From Petaurus breviceps papuanus (Eukaryota > Chordata > Mammalia > Diprotodontia > Petauridae): a stretch of DNA of 64,000 nucleotides. The stretch is from contig JAMXIF010001253.1 in the NCBI GenBank assembly GCA_028583685.1, positions 34,695,436 to 34,759,435 of the forward strand, written 5' to 3'. This document shows positions 1 through 12,600 of this stretch, piece after piece (positions within the stretch are counted from its first letter, which is position 1; the number at the start of each line of letters is the position of its first letter). The notes beneath the pieces are model-generated. The model saw only the letters and a program-made list of their open reading frames with translations. It was not told the DNA's origin and searched no databases. The translations under genes and the position numbers were made by a program.

Positions 1-1680
1 TCCAGGTTTTTCTGAAGTCATTCTGTCTGACATTTCTTATAACACAACTGCATTCCAAAACAATCATACACAACAACTTGGTTAGCCAACCCCCAATTGA
101 TTGGGCATCCCCACAACTTACAATTCTTTGTTACCACAAAAAGAGCTGCTATATTTTTTATATAAATAGATCCTTTTCCATTAAAAAAAAACCTCTTTGG
201 TGTCTAAAACTAGTAGTGGTATTTCATGGTCAAAGTGTATGCACAGTTGTATAACCCTTTAAGCATAGTTCGAAATTGTTCTCCAGAATGCTTAGATAAG
301 TTTACAACTTTACCAATTGTGCATTGGCATCTCTATTTTCCTATATCCCTTCCAATGTTTCTTATTCCTTTTCTGTCACATTAGCCAATCTGATAGGTTT
401 GGGGAAGTACCTACCATATTTTTTGTATGACTTTAGATTTTATTCTTCATGCGAAAACTGCCTGTACATATTCCTTGACCAATTATCAATTGAAAAATTA
501 TCAGTATTCTGGTTTTTTTTTTCTTTTTGGAGGGGGGAAGGTAGGACAATTGGGGTTAAATGACTTGCCCAAGGTCACACAGCTAGTTTTGTGTTAAGTG
601 TCTGAGGTCAGATTTGCCAGGTCTTCCTAAGTCTAGGGGCAGTGCTCTATTCACTGTGCTACCTAGCCACCCAGACCAGTATTCTCATAAATTTGACTCG
701 TTTTTTTGTATCTTTGATAAATGAACCCTTTATCAGGGACACTTGCTATAAAATTTTCTCCCAGCTTTCTGTTTTGTGTATGATTCTGACTTAACTGTTT
801 TTGTTTGTGACAACTCTTTTTAATATAATATAATAAAAATTAGCATAATATATCTTACAACAATTTCTATGTCTTGTTTGGTCATAAGTTCTTCCTTTCT
901 TCAAAGATCAAACAAGTAAAATACTCCATGCTCACCTAATTTGGATATATATATAACCCTTTATGGCTAAATCATGTACTAGATTTTGACCTTTTATTGG
1001 TACAAGGTGTGAGATATTGGTCTATACCTATATTTTTCCAGACTGATTTTAAATTTTCCCAGTAGTTTTTGTCAAATGGTGAGTTCTGATTTTAAAAGCT
1101 TGAATCTTTGTATTTATAGAACAAATAACTATTACAATAATTTTCTACTGTGTATTGTAGCCATAATCTATTTTGCTGATCCTCCAATCTACTTCATAGC
1201 CAGTAACAAATTATTAATGCTTTGTAATACAGTTTGAGAACTGGCATGGTTAGTCAACCTTCCTTCATATGTTTGGGGTTTTTTTTAAATTGTTTCCCTT
1301 GATAGTCTTGATGTTTGTTTTTTTCAAATGAAGTGTGTTGTTATTTTGAGTAGCCCTATAAAATATTTTTAGTTTAATTGGTATAGCATTGATAAGTAAA
1401 TTAATTTAGGTAGATTTGCCACTTTTGCTATATTGGCTTAGCCTATCCATGAGCAATTATTTTTCAATTGTTTAGATGTAACTTTATTTGTATGAAAAAT
1501 ATTTTGTAATTGTGTTCATATAATACCTGGATTTGTCTTCTCAGGTAGACTTCCAAGTATTTTATATTGTCTATGTTATTTTAAATCGAATCGTCTTTTT
1601 ATCTCTTTCTGATGTGATTTTTGGTAGTCTACAGAAATACTGATGTTTTATGTGGGTTTATTTACTATATTGCTAAGTAA
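1..1680 (-). mobile_element. L1 ORF2 3'-half fragment
   Basis: Read on the minus strand, this matches the remembered marsupial L1 ORF2 from the end of the reverse transcriptase to the C-terminal region; the same sequence type recurs near 26.2-26.5 kb, 30.3-31.3 kb and 62.3-63.3 kb. No long frame survives, so it is an old dead copy. It runs off the left edge of the window and is interrupted by a SINE at 511-676. The right limit is where the sequence changes abruptly to ORF1-like sequence on the other strand. Confidence 0.82.
511..676 (-). mobile_element. Marsupial tRNA-derived SINE in L1
   Basis: On the minus strand it reads from a 'gggtggctaggtagcacagtg' type head to a 'ccaattg' end with an A-rich tail (T run at 511-522). 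The direct repeat CAGTATTCT at 502-510 and 677-685 marks the TSD. It is younger than the L1 it sits in. Confidence 0.88.
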
Positions 1681-1915
1681 AATTGGCCAAATGGAAATGA
1701 AACTGCAAAAGCTAAATAAAGAAAATAATTCCTTAAAAATTCAAATTGGACAAATGTAAGCTAGTGTCTCTATGAAACAGGAATAAAATAAATATCAAAA
1801 GAATGAAAAAAATAGAAAATGTGAAATACTTCATTGGAGGAAAAAAAACTGACTTGGAAAATTGATCAAGAAGAGATAATTTAAGAATTATTGGACTACC
1901 TGAAATCCATCTGAC
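1681..1915 (+). mobile_element. L1/HAL1 ORF1 middle fragment, inverted
   Basis: Plus-strand sequence encoding a broken version of the ORF1 coiled-coil/RRM junction; a diverged form of the 'NLKIIGLPE' motif is visible near 1,875-1,905. Stops interrupt it. It is oriented opposite to both neighbours, as expected from a 5' inversion (twin priming) of the L1 on its left or from a later rearrangement. Confidence 0.7.
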
Positions 1916-2470
1916 CAATTCTGCTTTTAAAAACTTCTTATCTTTAGTGAATTTTTATGCCTCTTTCTCTGTTTGGTCAATTTTAATTTTGAGGAATTAT
2001 TTTCTTCAGTAAATATTTGTATATCTTTTTCCTTTTTTGTGCTTCATTTAGAAAATTGTTGACTGTTTTCATGATTCTTTTGCATAACTCTCATTTCTTT
2101 CCCCATTGATCCCTATTTGCTAATGTAAAAGGGTCCCGTATCAATGCTAAAATATCTATCTTCTCCTTCTGACCAGTTATCTGGTCCCTTCATTCTCTGG
2201 GAGTTGAGAGCTCTGGAAGTTTCTGTTGTTGATTCATTTGCCTCCAAGGCCCACAGTGGCTTGTTGTGCAGGACCTGATTCTGGTCTGCACCTAGGCTTA
2301 GTGGCATGGGACCTCCCTGTTGCCTTTTGCCAGGACTGGGAATTGGGAGCTTCATGATTTTTTTGGGTATTGGTCTTTGTTGCTTCTTTGATGGGTTGTG
2401 GCCTGCTGATGGCTTGTTCCAGTATCTGCATCTCAGTGCATTCCACTCTCAACTTAGCTGAGAAGATATC
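1916..2470 (-). mobile_element. L1/HAL1 5' UTR and ORF1 N-terminal fragment
   Basis: On the minus strand the sequence passes from a GC-richer 5' UTR-like stretch (about 2,130-2,470) into the coiled-coil start of ORF1 (about 1,916-2,130). It resembles the 5' part of the HAL1 copies at 22-23 kb and 40.6-41.5 kb. It is degraded and has no TSD that I could find. Confidence 0.65.
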
Positions 2471-2639
2471 TTGCTACCTTGATATTTTGCCAATGCAGAC
2501 ATCTCTCATTTATTATTACTTTCTTTTAAGTTACTGCTACAATTTCTTCACTTACAAATAATATAACATTCCAATCAATCTCCCTAGATGATATTCTCTT
2601 CAAAGCAAAATTTTTGTCCATGCATAAATACCTCCCAAA

Positions 2640-2760
2640 CGTTATTTGTTTGTATGTGTATATATGTATATGTGTTTGTATATTTATATATATATATACA
2701 CGTATGTGCACGTGTGTCTATGCATGTGTGTGAGAGAGACAGAGAAAGAGAGAGAGTTCT
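2640..2760. repeat. Imperfect TG/TA then GA microsatellite
   Basis: Alternating TGTA/TATA tracts run into a GAGA-rich tract ending near 2,755. Short frames on both strands here are products of the repeat. The rest of 2,470-2,985 shows nothing recognisable. Confidence 0.9.
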
Positions 2761-2984
2761 CACCACCTCTTCCTAGCATTATGATAAAAGAGTTAAGAGA
2801 TTCTCATCCTTTGATAATTTTTCATGATATTATGAATGCTTTCACATTTCAACAGGAATTTTCTCAGCTTCCATATACTTCTACTACATTTTCCAGATAA
2901 AGAAATTAAATGGGCCTGTCACTACATGACATCTTGTCATCTCACTGGAAAGTTAATCTTATTGATATGTAACCTAAATTAGTA

Positions 2985-3330
2985 GACTCTTACAGTATCT
3001 TTTCTCCATAAATGCCAGAAGTCCTTCTTTACATCCAACTTAAATCTTTCCTTTTGAAGATAAATCTGTTTTCTTCTATTTGACCATCTGAAGATGAAGA
3101 TAGTATCAATACTTTTTAAACTTTCACATGTTTAAAGTAATAACTTCATAATTAAGTGGACTTATTTTCTATTCATGTTATCAATTTGGTCACTCTTTTC
3201 TGCAACATTCTTAGTTTTTCTACCTTATTTTGTAATGTGGTAGCTAGTATTACACAACATTCTCTGAAATGGTTTGATTATGTGGAATAATGTGGATGGG
3301 TTGCATTTTGCAATTTTTAATATCCTGTTC
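2985..3330 (+). mobile_element. Possible CR1/L3 fragment
   Basis: The start 'ccagaagtccttctttacatc' and the following text resemble the mammalian L3/CR1 3' region, where a conserved 'gaagtccttcctcatgtctaacc' type line occurs. Divergence is high and the right end is uncertain. Confidence 0.45.
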
Positions 3331-3424
3331 ATTTTAACATCCTTCTCCCAAACTTCTGTCTTACATTCAATTGATGATGAACTATGATTATTAGATTTTT
3401 TTACTAACTTATAAAGAGTAGCGG

Positions 3425-3685
3425 GAAGAAAACAAGCATTTGTTTAGGGCTCAGTGTGTGGCAGGCATTGTGCTAGACATTCTACAAATATTTTCTCATC
3501 TGATCCTCACAACAACCATTGGAGGGATACTAGTATTATCACTATTCTACAATTGAAGAAACTGAAGTAGAAAATGTTTAAGTGATTTGCCCAGGATTAT
3601 ACAGATAGTAAATCTGAGGTTAGATTTGAATTCAGGTTTTCCTGACTGCAAACTAAACACTGTACTCTCTGAACCACCTGGAACC
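3425..3685 (+). mobile_element. MIR SINE, near full length
   Basis: It contains the recognisable MIR core: 'gtgtggcaggcattgtgctag', then 'ctcatctgatcctcacaaca', a diverged 'gaagaaactgaagtagaaaa' and 'gatttgcccaggattataca'. It is old, with many substitutions. Confidence 0.88.
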
Positions 3686-3839
3686 TATAATAAGTATAAC
3701 CTGTAAGACTATAGATTTCTCATAAGGTATTGACATGCATTAAGAGATGGAGTTTCTTCTATGCCATTGAAATCACAGGTCTAATCTAAAACACTTTTTA
3801 AATTTTCAACATTCTGAGCCCATATTCATGGTAGTTAAG

Positions 3840-3995
3840 ACAGGTCATTGTTCTTGTTCCCAATGTTGAGATCAGGAAATCAAGATTCAATGAGTTTAAA
3901 TGAATTGCTCAAGGTCACACAACAGCTCTAGAGCAGCAATCCAAATCTCTGTCCATTAACTTGATGTTCAACCCAATGAGCTATACTGGTTCCAA
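3840..3995 (+). mobile_element. MIR fragment
   Basis: 'gaattgctcaaggtcacaca' followed by a degraded 'gagctatactgg' end matches the 3' half of MIR. The 5' end is diffuse. Confidence 0.75.
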
Positions 3996-4239
3996 TCAAG
4001 TAATTAGTAGGTATTGCATTCCAGGTCAAGAGTGAGGAATGAGGAAATGAAGAAACTGAGAAATACTGAAGTATTAATTATGACTCACACTGTAATTAGT
4101 AAAAAGTACAAATGAGGTTTATAGAGAAATATAATTTGAATTTTATTTTAAAACTGCATGTTCATAGATAGAGAAGAGAAAAACAAGGCAGGTTTCTGAC
4201 CGGGGGTGAAAGGAGTCAATACTTTTCAATAACCAGAAT

Positions 4240-4405
4240 CATAGACCTTACAATTGGAAAGAACCTTAGAGTTCATCAAGTTCAATCTCTTGCATTTACA
4301 AATACAGAAATAGAGCCAGGGAAAAGCTTTGTGAAATGGCCCAAGATAACAGTGTCAGAGTCAAACTGATTTCAGTTTGACATTATTTCCATTAAAGTAT
4401 ACTGC
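4240..4405 (+). mobile_element. MIR3/THER-type SINE
   Basis: It starts 'aatcatagaccttacaattg', passes the 'catttacaaatacagaaat' line and ends near a 'tatactgccact' motif, the pattern of the MIR3/THER branch. Old copy. Confidence 0.7.
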
Positions 4406-4544
4406 CACTCTGATGTTAGTAAAGGGTGGATCAGTACAGACAAAATAGTTAAGAATAGAATGGTATTCAACCTATTAGGTTTTTTAAAAGCCTAATGTGG
4501 ACCTTGAAATATTTTAATTTGTTTTTGATATTACATGACTTCTA

Positions 4545-4715
4545 TGGCCAATTGATTTTATTTGACTATGCATGTTTTAAAGACTGTGTGGAATAATGGG
4601 AAACCTTGGTCAAAATATTCTGGTTTGTGTCTCATTTGCTCTAGTAGAAAAAAAGTCAAATTATGGGCAAATTATTTAATCTTTTTGACCTTCAATTTCA
4701 ACATTTGTATAATGG
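4545..4715 (+). mobile_element. Possible MIR-like remnant
   Basis: Text such as 'gggcaaattatttaatcttt' and 'caatttcaacatttgtataa' recalls the MIR 'gggcaagtcacttaacctct...cagtttcctcatctgtaaaa' line. Divergence is too high for a firm call. Confidence 0.35.
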
Positions 4716-4719
4716 AACT

Positions 4720-6120
4720 TCTCTCAAAGGACTTAAGTTCTATTTTGGGGTATGGGATAAACAGGTACATGCTACATGTAGACAGATAAGTAAATAGAGG
4801 AAATTTACAAAGTAAACAAAAATAGTATCAGAGAGAATGTAATCAGCGGGAATAGTTGGGTAAAACCGTTGGAAGTGGCACTTTAGCTACACTTTCAGAG
4901 CAATTAAAGATTTTTTTGGGAGGGCAATTGGGGTTAAGTGACTTGCCCAAGGTCACATGGCTAGTTTTTGTGTTAAGTGTCTGAAGCTGGATCCAAACCC
5001 AGGTCCTCCTGACTCGAAGGCTGGTGCTCTATTCACTGCGCCACCTAGCTGACCCTTAAATTAAAGATTTTAAGAAGGAATTAGGAAGGAAGCCATTCTA
5101 GAAATGGGATGAGTGGGGGTTTTGGTGGCCTGTGTGAATCCATCAGGGTGAGAGAAATGTCAGGCACATCAAACAGATAGCCAGTTTGCCATGGAGAGTG
5201 CAAAAAATGTAAATAATATGAAATAGAAAGGAAACATAGGTGGCAGGCAGTTTGTGGACAGTTATAAATGTTAGTTTCAAAATTTAATATTTTATCTTAG
5301 AGGAAATAGGGAATCACTAGAAAATTTTTATTAAAAAATTAATAGGGCTAGATATGTAGTTTATGTGGAAAATATTTAAAGGATACATTGGAGAAGAAAC
5401 ATATTGGGAGAAAGGAGATCAGTAAGGGAGGTATTTCAAAAGTCCAAACCAGATGTGATAAGGATCAGAAGTAGGCTGTTGTCTTTATCACTCAGAAGGA
5501 ACAAATAGAGGGAGGAAGACTGAGATGGTAGAATCAAGAATGTTTGTCAACTTTCATCATAATGAGAGTGAAAGAAAGTAAGAAACAGTGATGACTATAT
5601 TTTTGAATCTAGGTGACTGGAAGGTGTTATCAGTTACGAACATGGTGGTGACCTTATTAACACTTTCTAACTCTGGAGAGGAAATATGTTTTGGAGGAAA
5701 CAATTTAAGTTGGAACAACTTAAGTTTAAGATGTCTATGGAAACTTCAAGTAACAGTGTTCATTAAGGAACTGGTGATAACTTTATTGGATTTCTCATGA
5801 AATATTGGAGCTAAATATGTAGACTGATATTTATCTGTGTATATAATGACCCAAATCATGGAAACTAAAATCATTAAGGGAGACATAGTGCAGAGGGAAT
5901 AGGGCAGAAAAAAGCATTAAATGGTATTTAAACATATTGAGTGAAAGCAGAACAATGATATTGCAAAAGCAATGGGGAAAGTGGAGTTGGATAAATTGAA
6001 GGAGAACTGAGGGATAGAAGAGTTGTTATCCAAGAGAAGTGGGTGGTCAACAGGGTTAAAAACTTTAGAGAAATCAAGTAGATTGAGGAATATGGGGAGG
6101 TCATTGTATTTAGTATCTCG
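4720..6120 (-). mobile_element. L2 LINE, reverse-transcriptase portion
   Basis: On the minus strand this follows the remembered L2 ORF2 end: reading the plus strand, degraded forms of 'gaggaaatagggaatcact', 'taagatgtctatggaaactt' and 'gtggtcaacagggttaaaaa' appear in the expected order. No frame is open over a useful length. A marsupial SINE at 4,915-5,058 splits it near its 3' end. Confidence 0.72.
4915..5058 (-). mobile_element. Marsupial tRNA-derived SINE in L2
   Basis: Complete copy on the minus strand, ending at the plus-strand text 'cactgcgccacctagctgac'. The 13-bp TSD AATTAAAGATTTT lies at 4,902-4,914 and 5,059-5,071 without mismatch, so the copy is fairly young. Confidence 0.93.
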
Positions 6121-6298
6121 GGTGTAACCTTATCTTTTTGGGGAGTCAAAAAATTTTTTTTGATTTATCTTAGTTAATAACTAGTCTTGCATTATTCCTA
6201 TTTATTTTCTTTTATAGCTGAAGTTCTTTCTCCTGATTCCCTGAAATACATGCATACAAACATGTATGTGTTTGTGTGTGTGTGTGTTTTCAAGTTCT

Positions 6299-6562
6299 GA
6301 ACTACTACTTGCTATTCAATCATTATGGTTATGTCTTACTCTTCATGAATGTATTTGGGGTTTTCTTGGCAAAGATACTGATGTGGTTGGACATTTCCTT
6401 CTCTAGATTATTTTACAGATTAGGAAACTGAGGTAAACAAGGTTAAGTGACTAGCCCAGGAACACAAAACTAGTAAATCCCTGGGGTCCATTTTAAACTC
6501 ATGGAGATGAGTATTCCTGACTATAGGCCTTGTATTCTCTTCACTACACTACTTAGCACCCC
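6299..6562 (+). mobile_element. Mar1-type marsupial SINE
   Basis: It carries the typical line 'ggggttttcttggcaaagat' followed by a diverged 'actgatgtggttggacattt', then 'gaaactgaggtaaacaaggt' and an end near 'cactacactacttagcaccc'. Moderately diverged, full length or nearly so. Confidence 0.85.
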
Positions 6563-6589
6563 TTTTTAAAAATGGAATTTCCCTCTGTT

Positions 6590-7190
6590 GGTGGCATATG
6601 GAGCCTATTGATCTTGACTTTGCCTTCTCTTAGCTATACTTTGGAGGAATTTTAAATTTATTCTCTCATAACTTCCACCCTCCCCCCATAGCATTCATGT
6701 TCTTTACTTGTACTTTAATGCTTCTCACATTCTTTCTTTCAATCTCATCTTCAGCCTCTATTAAGCGATGTTTTATAGAGTTACATGAATTAATTCTAGC
6801 AATATCTTTTGGGCACAGTCTGTCCAATTTTCCTCATTTTTTCTATTTTTAAAATTTCTAATACTCTGTTCACTTGTCCTCTTTGTAAAGCTTTTTAAAA
6901 TATATTCCAAAAATTGTCTCCTCCCTATTTTTGTCTTTTGGGAGGCCTAATGTCCACCCTAATTTATGTATTTCTTTTTTATATTTTGTAAACTCTATCT
7001 TAAGACATATTTTGCTGTTTCTTACTATTCTATTTTTACAGATCATTTAAAATTTATTCCTTTTTTTGTTATTTATTGTAGTATTTAAAATTCCTTTCCG
7101 CTCATGTAAAATACTAATTCACTATTATGATTTTTTGCAGTTTCTTCATTTTTTCCTTTTTTCATTTGTTTTATGGCTTGCTTATCTACA
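6590..7190. other. T-rich stretch, nothing recognised
   Basis: Pyrimidine-rich on the plus strand with no open frame, no clear repeat family and no obvious splice-flanked exon. It could be an old L1 or L2 remnant. Confidence 0.5.
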
Positions 7191-7204
7191 ATGTGTCTGT
7201 ATAC

Positions 7205-8530
7205 TACATTTGAAGATCTGACAAAAGCCTTTGATACTGTCAGTCATACTTAGGAAAAATTATTTCAAAATTTGGTTTTCCAGAGGAGTTATTCAGTATT
7301 GTATATCAATTTCATGACAGCATGCTTGTCCAGGTTTTGGACAATGGATAATATTCTCGTGCTTTCAAAATCACCAGTATAGTGAAACAAGGTGTACCCT
7401 TGCTCCCATGCTTTTCGGCATGATATTTTCAGTCATATTGTCGAATGCCTTCAATGAGTTTGAATATGGCATCAAGGTCAGCTATAGCACTGATGGTAAA
7501 ATCTTTAACATGAAAAGTCTACAAACCAAGACTAAAATGGAAGGAGATTTGGTGGGTGACTTTTTGTCCACGGATATTGTTCACTCATTGTGACTTCAGA
7601 AAGTGAGATGTAACTAAGTAAAGTTTTGTTCTCTGTAGCTTGTGCTAATTTTGACCTCATAACACCTAGAAAACGCAGGTTTTCCACCAACCAGCACCGC
7701 ACCATCCATACGTGGAACCATACGTTCCAGCAAATGGAAAAGCTTTGAATTCTGTAGATAAGTTCAATTACCATGACAGTATGCTTTCTAGTAACATGAA
7801 TATTGATAATAAGGTGGACACGTGTATTGCCAGAGATAGCTCAGTGCTTGGCAGGCTCTAAAAGAAAGCATGGGAGAGAAGAGATATTAGACTGACTACC
7901 AAACTGAACATCTATAGGGCCCATTGTGCTGACCTCATTGTTGTATGCCTATGAAACCTGGACAGTACACCAATACCATGCCAGGAATGAATTGTTTCTA
8001 TTCGAATAGTCTTAGGAAGATTCTGAAGATCACCTGGCAGGATAAGGTACCAGACACTGAGGTCTTTTATTAAATTAAACTGCCAAGCCTGCAAACTCTT
8101 CTACGGAGAGCTCAATTCAGATGGGATGGCCAGGTTGTTGAAATGCCAAATGTGTGGAGAACTTATATAGGGCAAGCATTCACACGGTAGTCAGCAAAAG
8201 TGATAAAAGGACACTCCTAAGGTCATAAGGATTTTGCAATTGATTGTGTGACATGGGAGATACTGGCACAGGGCCACCCAGCCCTCATCAGCAAAAGTGC
8301 AATGCTCTATTAACAAAGCAGAATTGAAGTAGCTCAAAAGAAACATGAAATGCACAAATTTAGAGAATCCCCCCCCCCAAACATTCACATGGAATATTTG
8401 TGCTTGACCTGTGATAAAACATTCCAAGCTCATATTGATCTGATCAGTGACAATCAGATACACTGTGACTTGACCCTCATATAATGATGTCATTTTGATC
8501 TTCTTCAAGAACAAAGGACAACAACCAACC
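7205..8530 (+). mobile_element. RTE-clade LINE, 5'-truncated (RT to 3' end)
   Basis: Translation shows broken pieces of an RTE-like reverse transcriptase: 'LTKAFDTVS' near 7,217, a 'KQGV' form of the usual 'KQGC' near 7,388, then 'FNEFEYGIKVSY' near 7,450-7,490, and further on the 'ACETWT' type segment near 7,945-7,965 and a diverged 'KIT.QDKVPDTEV' segment near 8,020-8,070. The 3' end carries 'gatgtcattttgatcttctt' and a CAAC repeat tail at 8,518-8,534. Several frameshifts and stops make it inactive. The 5' break lies inside the RT. I found no TSD. Confidence 0.85.
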
Positions 8531-8534
8531 AACC

Positions 8535-9195
8535 ATTTATAATGGGGTTGGACATATTCTCAATATTTCCCTTTCAGATTCTTGGTCTGCCTTCCTTGTC
8601 TAATGTTATTGATAGCTTTATTTGAAGCTCTGATAATATCTCTATCCTTACCCATTACTTTCCATTCATTTTCTCCTGTCTTGTACTTAGGAACTGGGCA
8701 ATTTACCTGACATTATTGAGGTTTGGGTTGATGCAGGGCACATGGAAATTTCATGAGGAAAGAACCACAATTATTTTAATATTTCTCCTTCTTTTGATTT
8801 GGACATTCTTTCACACAACTGAATTTATATGGCTGAATCTCTCCCCAATTTATAGCAGGTTATTTTCTCAAAGAATAAGTTAAATTATATTAGTTAAGAT
8901 TGCCAATACTTTTTTCCCCATAGCTACTGGAAGAAATTTTGGAAGAAATGTGCTCAAAATTTGTAGACTTCTCAGGAGCAGAAGAAGACTGCCTTGTCCT
9001 TACTTTCTTTTACCATGGAGACCTGATAGTACACATTTTGAAAGTCCCAAATGGAAAAGAAAAGCTATGGAACATACTGCGTCTAGAATATATCAAATTT
9101 GTTTTATAGTGACTTTTTTTATGAGACTGCATTCTTTTTGTGGCTACTTTCCCTAACATTCTGACCATTCTTTCTCAGTCTATTTTGCTTGTTTC
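8535..9195. other. No feature recognised
   Basis: AT-rich sequence between the RTE tail and an L2 fragment. Short frames at 8,950-9,156 have no family resemblance and no exon signals I would trust. Confidence 0.5.
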
Positions 9196-9199
9196 TCAT

Positions 9200-9640
9200 T
9201 GAGGCCATGCCCATTAACAATCAGGTCTATTCTTGTTCATATTTTCTCTTGTCCTTTCATACAGTCTCCCTTGGTGATTTGATCAGCCCCCATGGCTTCA
9301 TTATAAATACTATACAGAAGGTTCATAGATCTTTATGAATATCTCTCCTGAACTTTAATACCTCTGCTGAGCTCCAGTCTTGCACTATAAATATCTTTTG
9401 TATATTACATGTCAAACTTAAAATGCCCAAAACAGAACTAATTTTCTTTCTTTCAAATCTTACCTTTTCCCATTTTTCCTGTTATTTTCAAGGTACTACA
9501 ATTCTCTCAGTCAATCAAACTCCAACTTCAGTGTTTTATTTAAAGCTTACTTTGTACTTATCCCACAGAACCAGTCTTTTGCCAAGTCTTATTTCTACCT
9601 TATTTTCTACCTTATCTTCATCCCTTTCTTTACACTGAAA
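9200..9640 (+). mobile_element. L2 RT C-terminal fragment
   Basis: Recognisable L2 lines in order: 'ctcccttggtgatttgatca', 'atctctcctgaactttaata', 'ctgctgagctccagtcttgc', and a degraded 'catgtcaaacttaaaatgcccaaaacagaa' (only a part quoted in family form). The coding frame is broken. Confidence 0.75.
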
Positions 9641-9644
9641 AAGT

Positions 9645-12600
9645 GACCTTTCTTGTGCAGGCTCTCATCTTCATGTCTAGGCTATCACAGTGAAGGATTT
9701 TCAGGGAACACCAGTACTTCTGGTTTCAGGGCTGTTTCATCAACATTTGATGTTAATATAACACACCCAACTATGACCTGTAGCTCCAAGAAGTTGCAGC
9801 ATGCTCTGTGGCTACCTATCAGTAAATCATTTTGGCAGATGGGCTAAATCAGGTTGAAAGTAACCAAGGGGTCTCAAAATTGTTGGTGAGTTAGGGAAGT
9901 GTCTACCCCAAGCATATGAAAACTTTCCCCAGAAGAATGGGGAACTGAGAGCAATTTGTTCCAATGTCCATGAAGGGGGCTGAAAGAGGCACTATTGAGA
10001 GCTTAGAGCTTGATTGGACATTGAAGACATAGAGGTCATTTACTTTATACTAAGCTATAGACAGTCATCTTGATTTTTATTGACACTGGACTTTGATGAC
10101 TCTGAAAGAGAAAGTAAGGCTGATGACTTTATACATCTCTGTCTTACTGAAATCCAATATATGCAGAAATAACAAGACACCACACATGCCAATTTACCAT
10201 TCTTACCTTCTTCAAAATCCTGTGGTGACAGGCAAATGACTAAGCATCAGGTGTGGACACACTGGCAGCTGTAGACACAACCCTGCACACAGGTAACCCA
10301 GGAAAAGGATCCATCTTCTCACTGGACTGAAGCAGTAGTGGGATTTGTCAGCCCCCTGAATGTCTGAGCACCTATTTAAAGGACTTTAGTGGTCATGAAG
10401 AAGGGACTAGCAAAGATACTCTTAAAATCATCTGCTTCACCAAAACCTGGCCTGTCACAGCAGTCAGGGATTCCACCATGTGATCAAAACACACACACAC
10501 ATACACAAACTTTGCAAAGACATGATCCATTAGAACATGGAATGTGTTCACCCTTATGAGCAACATGAAATCCAGTAGATCTGAAGGACAAATAGCTCTT
10601 GTTGTGAGAGAATTTAGCAGGCACCACAACCAAATAGTAGCCCTGCATGAAACAAGGTTAGCAAATGAATTCCAGTTTACCAAAGTAAGAGCTAGATACA
10701 CATTTTTTTTTTTCCTGGAGGGGCCCACTGTGATAGGGAGTGCATTGATTTTGCAATCAATACTTAAGTAGCCAACAACTTGTATGACTGCCAAAAGGAA
10801 TGAATAACAGACTCATGACAATGCAATTGCCACTTGCATGAAAGTGCCACACTCATCAGTGCATTTGCTAGGGGTAGCTAGGTTGTGCAGTAGATAGAGC
10901 ACTGGCCCTGTAGTAAGGAGGTCCTGAGTTAAAATCCAGCCTTAGACACTCGACACTTACTAACAGTGTGACCCTGGGCAACTCCCTTAACTCCAATTGC
11001 CTTGCAAAAAAAAAAAATCACTGCATATTTTCCCACCATGGCAAGCCCTGAAAACTTTATGAAGGCCTGGAGACTCTTATCGTCAATGTGCCAAAGGGTG
11101 TCAAGCTTAAAATTCATGGTGAGTTTAACTCCAGACTACCAGAAATGTCAGAGTCCTTGTGAGGAATGTAGTTGGAAACAACAACAGAAACAGTCACTTG
11201 CTCCTGAAGACTTGTGCATCTTGTGACTTTCTCATCACCAACATTTTCTTCACAAACAACAACACAACCCCCCAAAACAATCAAACAAACCTTCACAAAT
11301 GCAACCTTGAAGCAACCATTGGCATTTAGTATACTAAGTCATTGTAAGGAGAAGAGATAGACAGAATGTGAGAGTGACAAAGGCAATCTGTGGTACAGAT
11401 TGTTGAACCAATGATGGACTTTATCCTCTTTAAGCTAAATATTTGCATTCAATAAAAATGGTGGCCCTCAGTCAAGATAACTATCAGAAAATTAATATCA
11501 AGAGATGAGAGAACTTCCCCATGGTTGAGCAATTTGTTGCTGACTTGGAGGAAAAACTAAGCCAAGCAAGGTTGGCAACAGTGGAGCATAAAGGGAGTAG
11601 GGAACTTTCAGACCTTTGGTGTGGAGCACAGCACTTATTCATCTGGTCCAGAACATTCAGAAACATTAAGATTGTTTTGACAAAAATGATAGGGAAATTC
11701 AAAAGTTGCTAAAGGAAAAATGAGAACTCCACAGGGTTTATCAATAGGATAATTTGTCCATCACTAAGAAGGCATCATTTAATGCCATCTAAAGTAAAGT
11801 CTAAGTGAAGCTTAGAGAAATCCAGTATTCTGGGCTTAGTAAGAAGGCAGATGCAATTCTGTTTTATGCTGAGAGAAACAATTTAAAGCAATTTTGTAAT
11901 TCCTTGAAGGTTATTTATGGGCCAAAAACTTATGATACATCTCAGATACTGGGTGCTGATGGATCCACCTTGATTAGTGATAAGAACATGAAGCTGGGGA
12001 GATGGGCTGAATGCTTCCATAGTGTTCTCAAGACTGTCATCAATCAATGTTGAAGCCATTGACTACATATCTCAGATTGAAGTCAATACCCCTCTAGTCA
12101 CACTTCCAACTGGAGAAGAGGTTTTGAATGTAATTAGTCTTCTTTTGTGTTCCAAAGTGCCTGGTACTGATTTTTTTTTCTAGTTGAGATTTGGTAGGAA
12201 CGGGGTCCACTGCTCATACAAAAGCTGATGGAAATTTGGGGGTTATTGGGAAAAAGCAGGTTAGCCTCAGGAATTTAATGATATCTACATTGTCCATCTG
12301 TATAAAGGAAAGAGAAATAAGCTGTTCTATGACAATTGTGGTATGTGTGGAGTCTCTCCTTTAGTGATTGCCAGAAATATACTTAACAGAGCCATCCTTA
12401 AGAGGCTCATCCTTCACCTGGAAGACGGTCATGTACTGGAAAGTCACTGTGGCCTCAGAAAGAGTTGAGGATTGATCCAGCTAGAGTTTGCTGCTCAACA
12501 ACTACAGGGAAAATGCTAGGGGCAAAACAGAGATCTGTATTCAATATTTGTCAATCTGACCAATGTCTTTGATACTGTCACTTGTGAGGGCTTATGGAAA

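Noticed and set aside
2588-2900. Overlapping frames on both strands
   Set aside because: They mostly translate the TG/TA and GA microsatellite.
8191-8532. Minus-strand frame of 113 codons
   Set aside because: Antisense to the RTE 3' end; no independent support.
10393-10794. Minus-strand frame of 133 codons
   Set aside because: It runs opposite to the RTE element and has no family likeness; an antisense chance frame.
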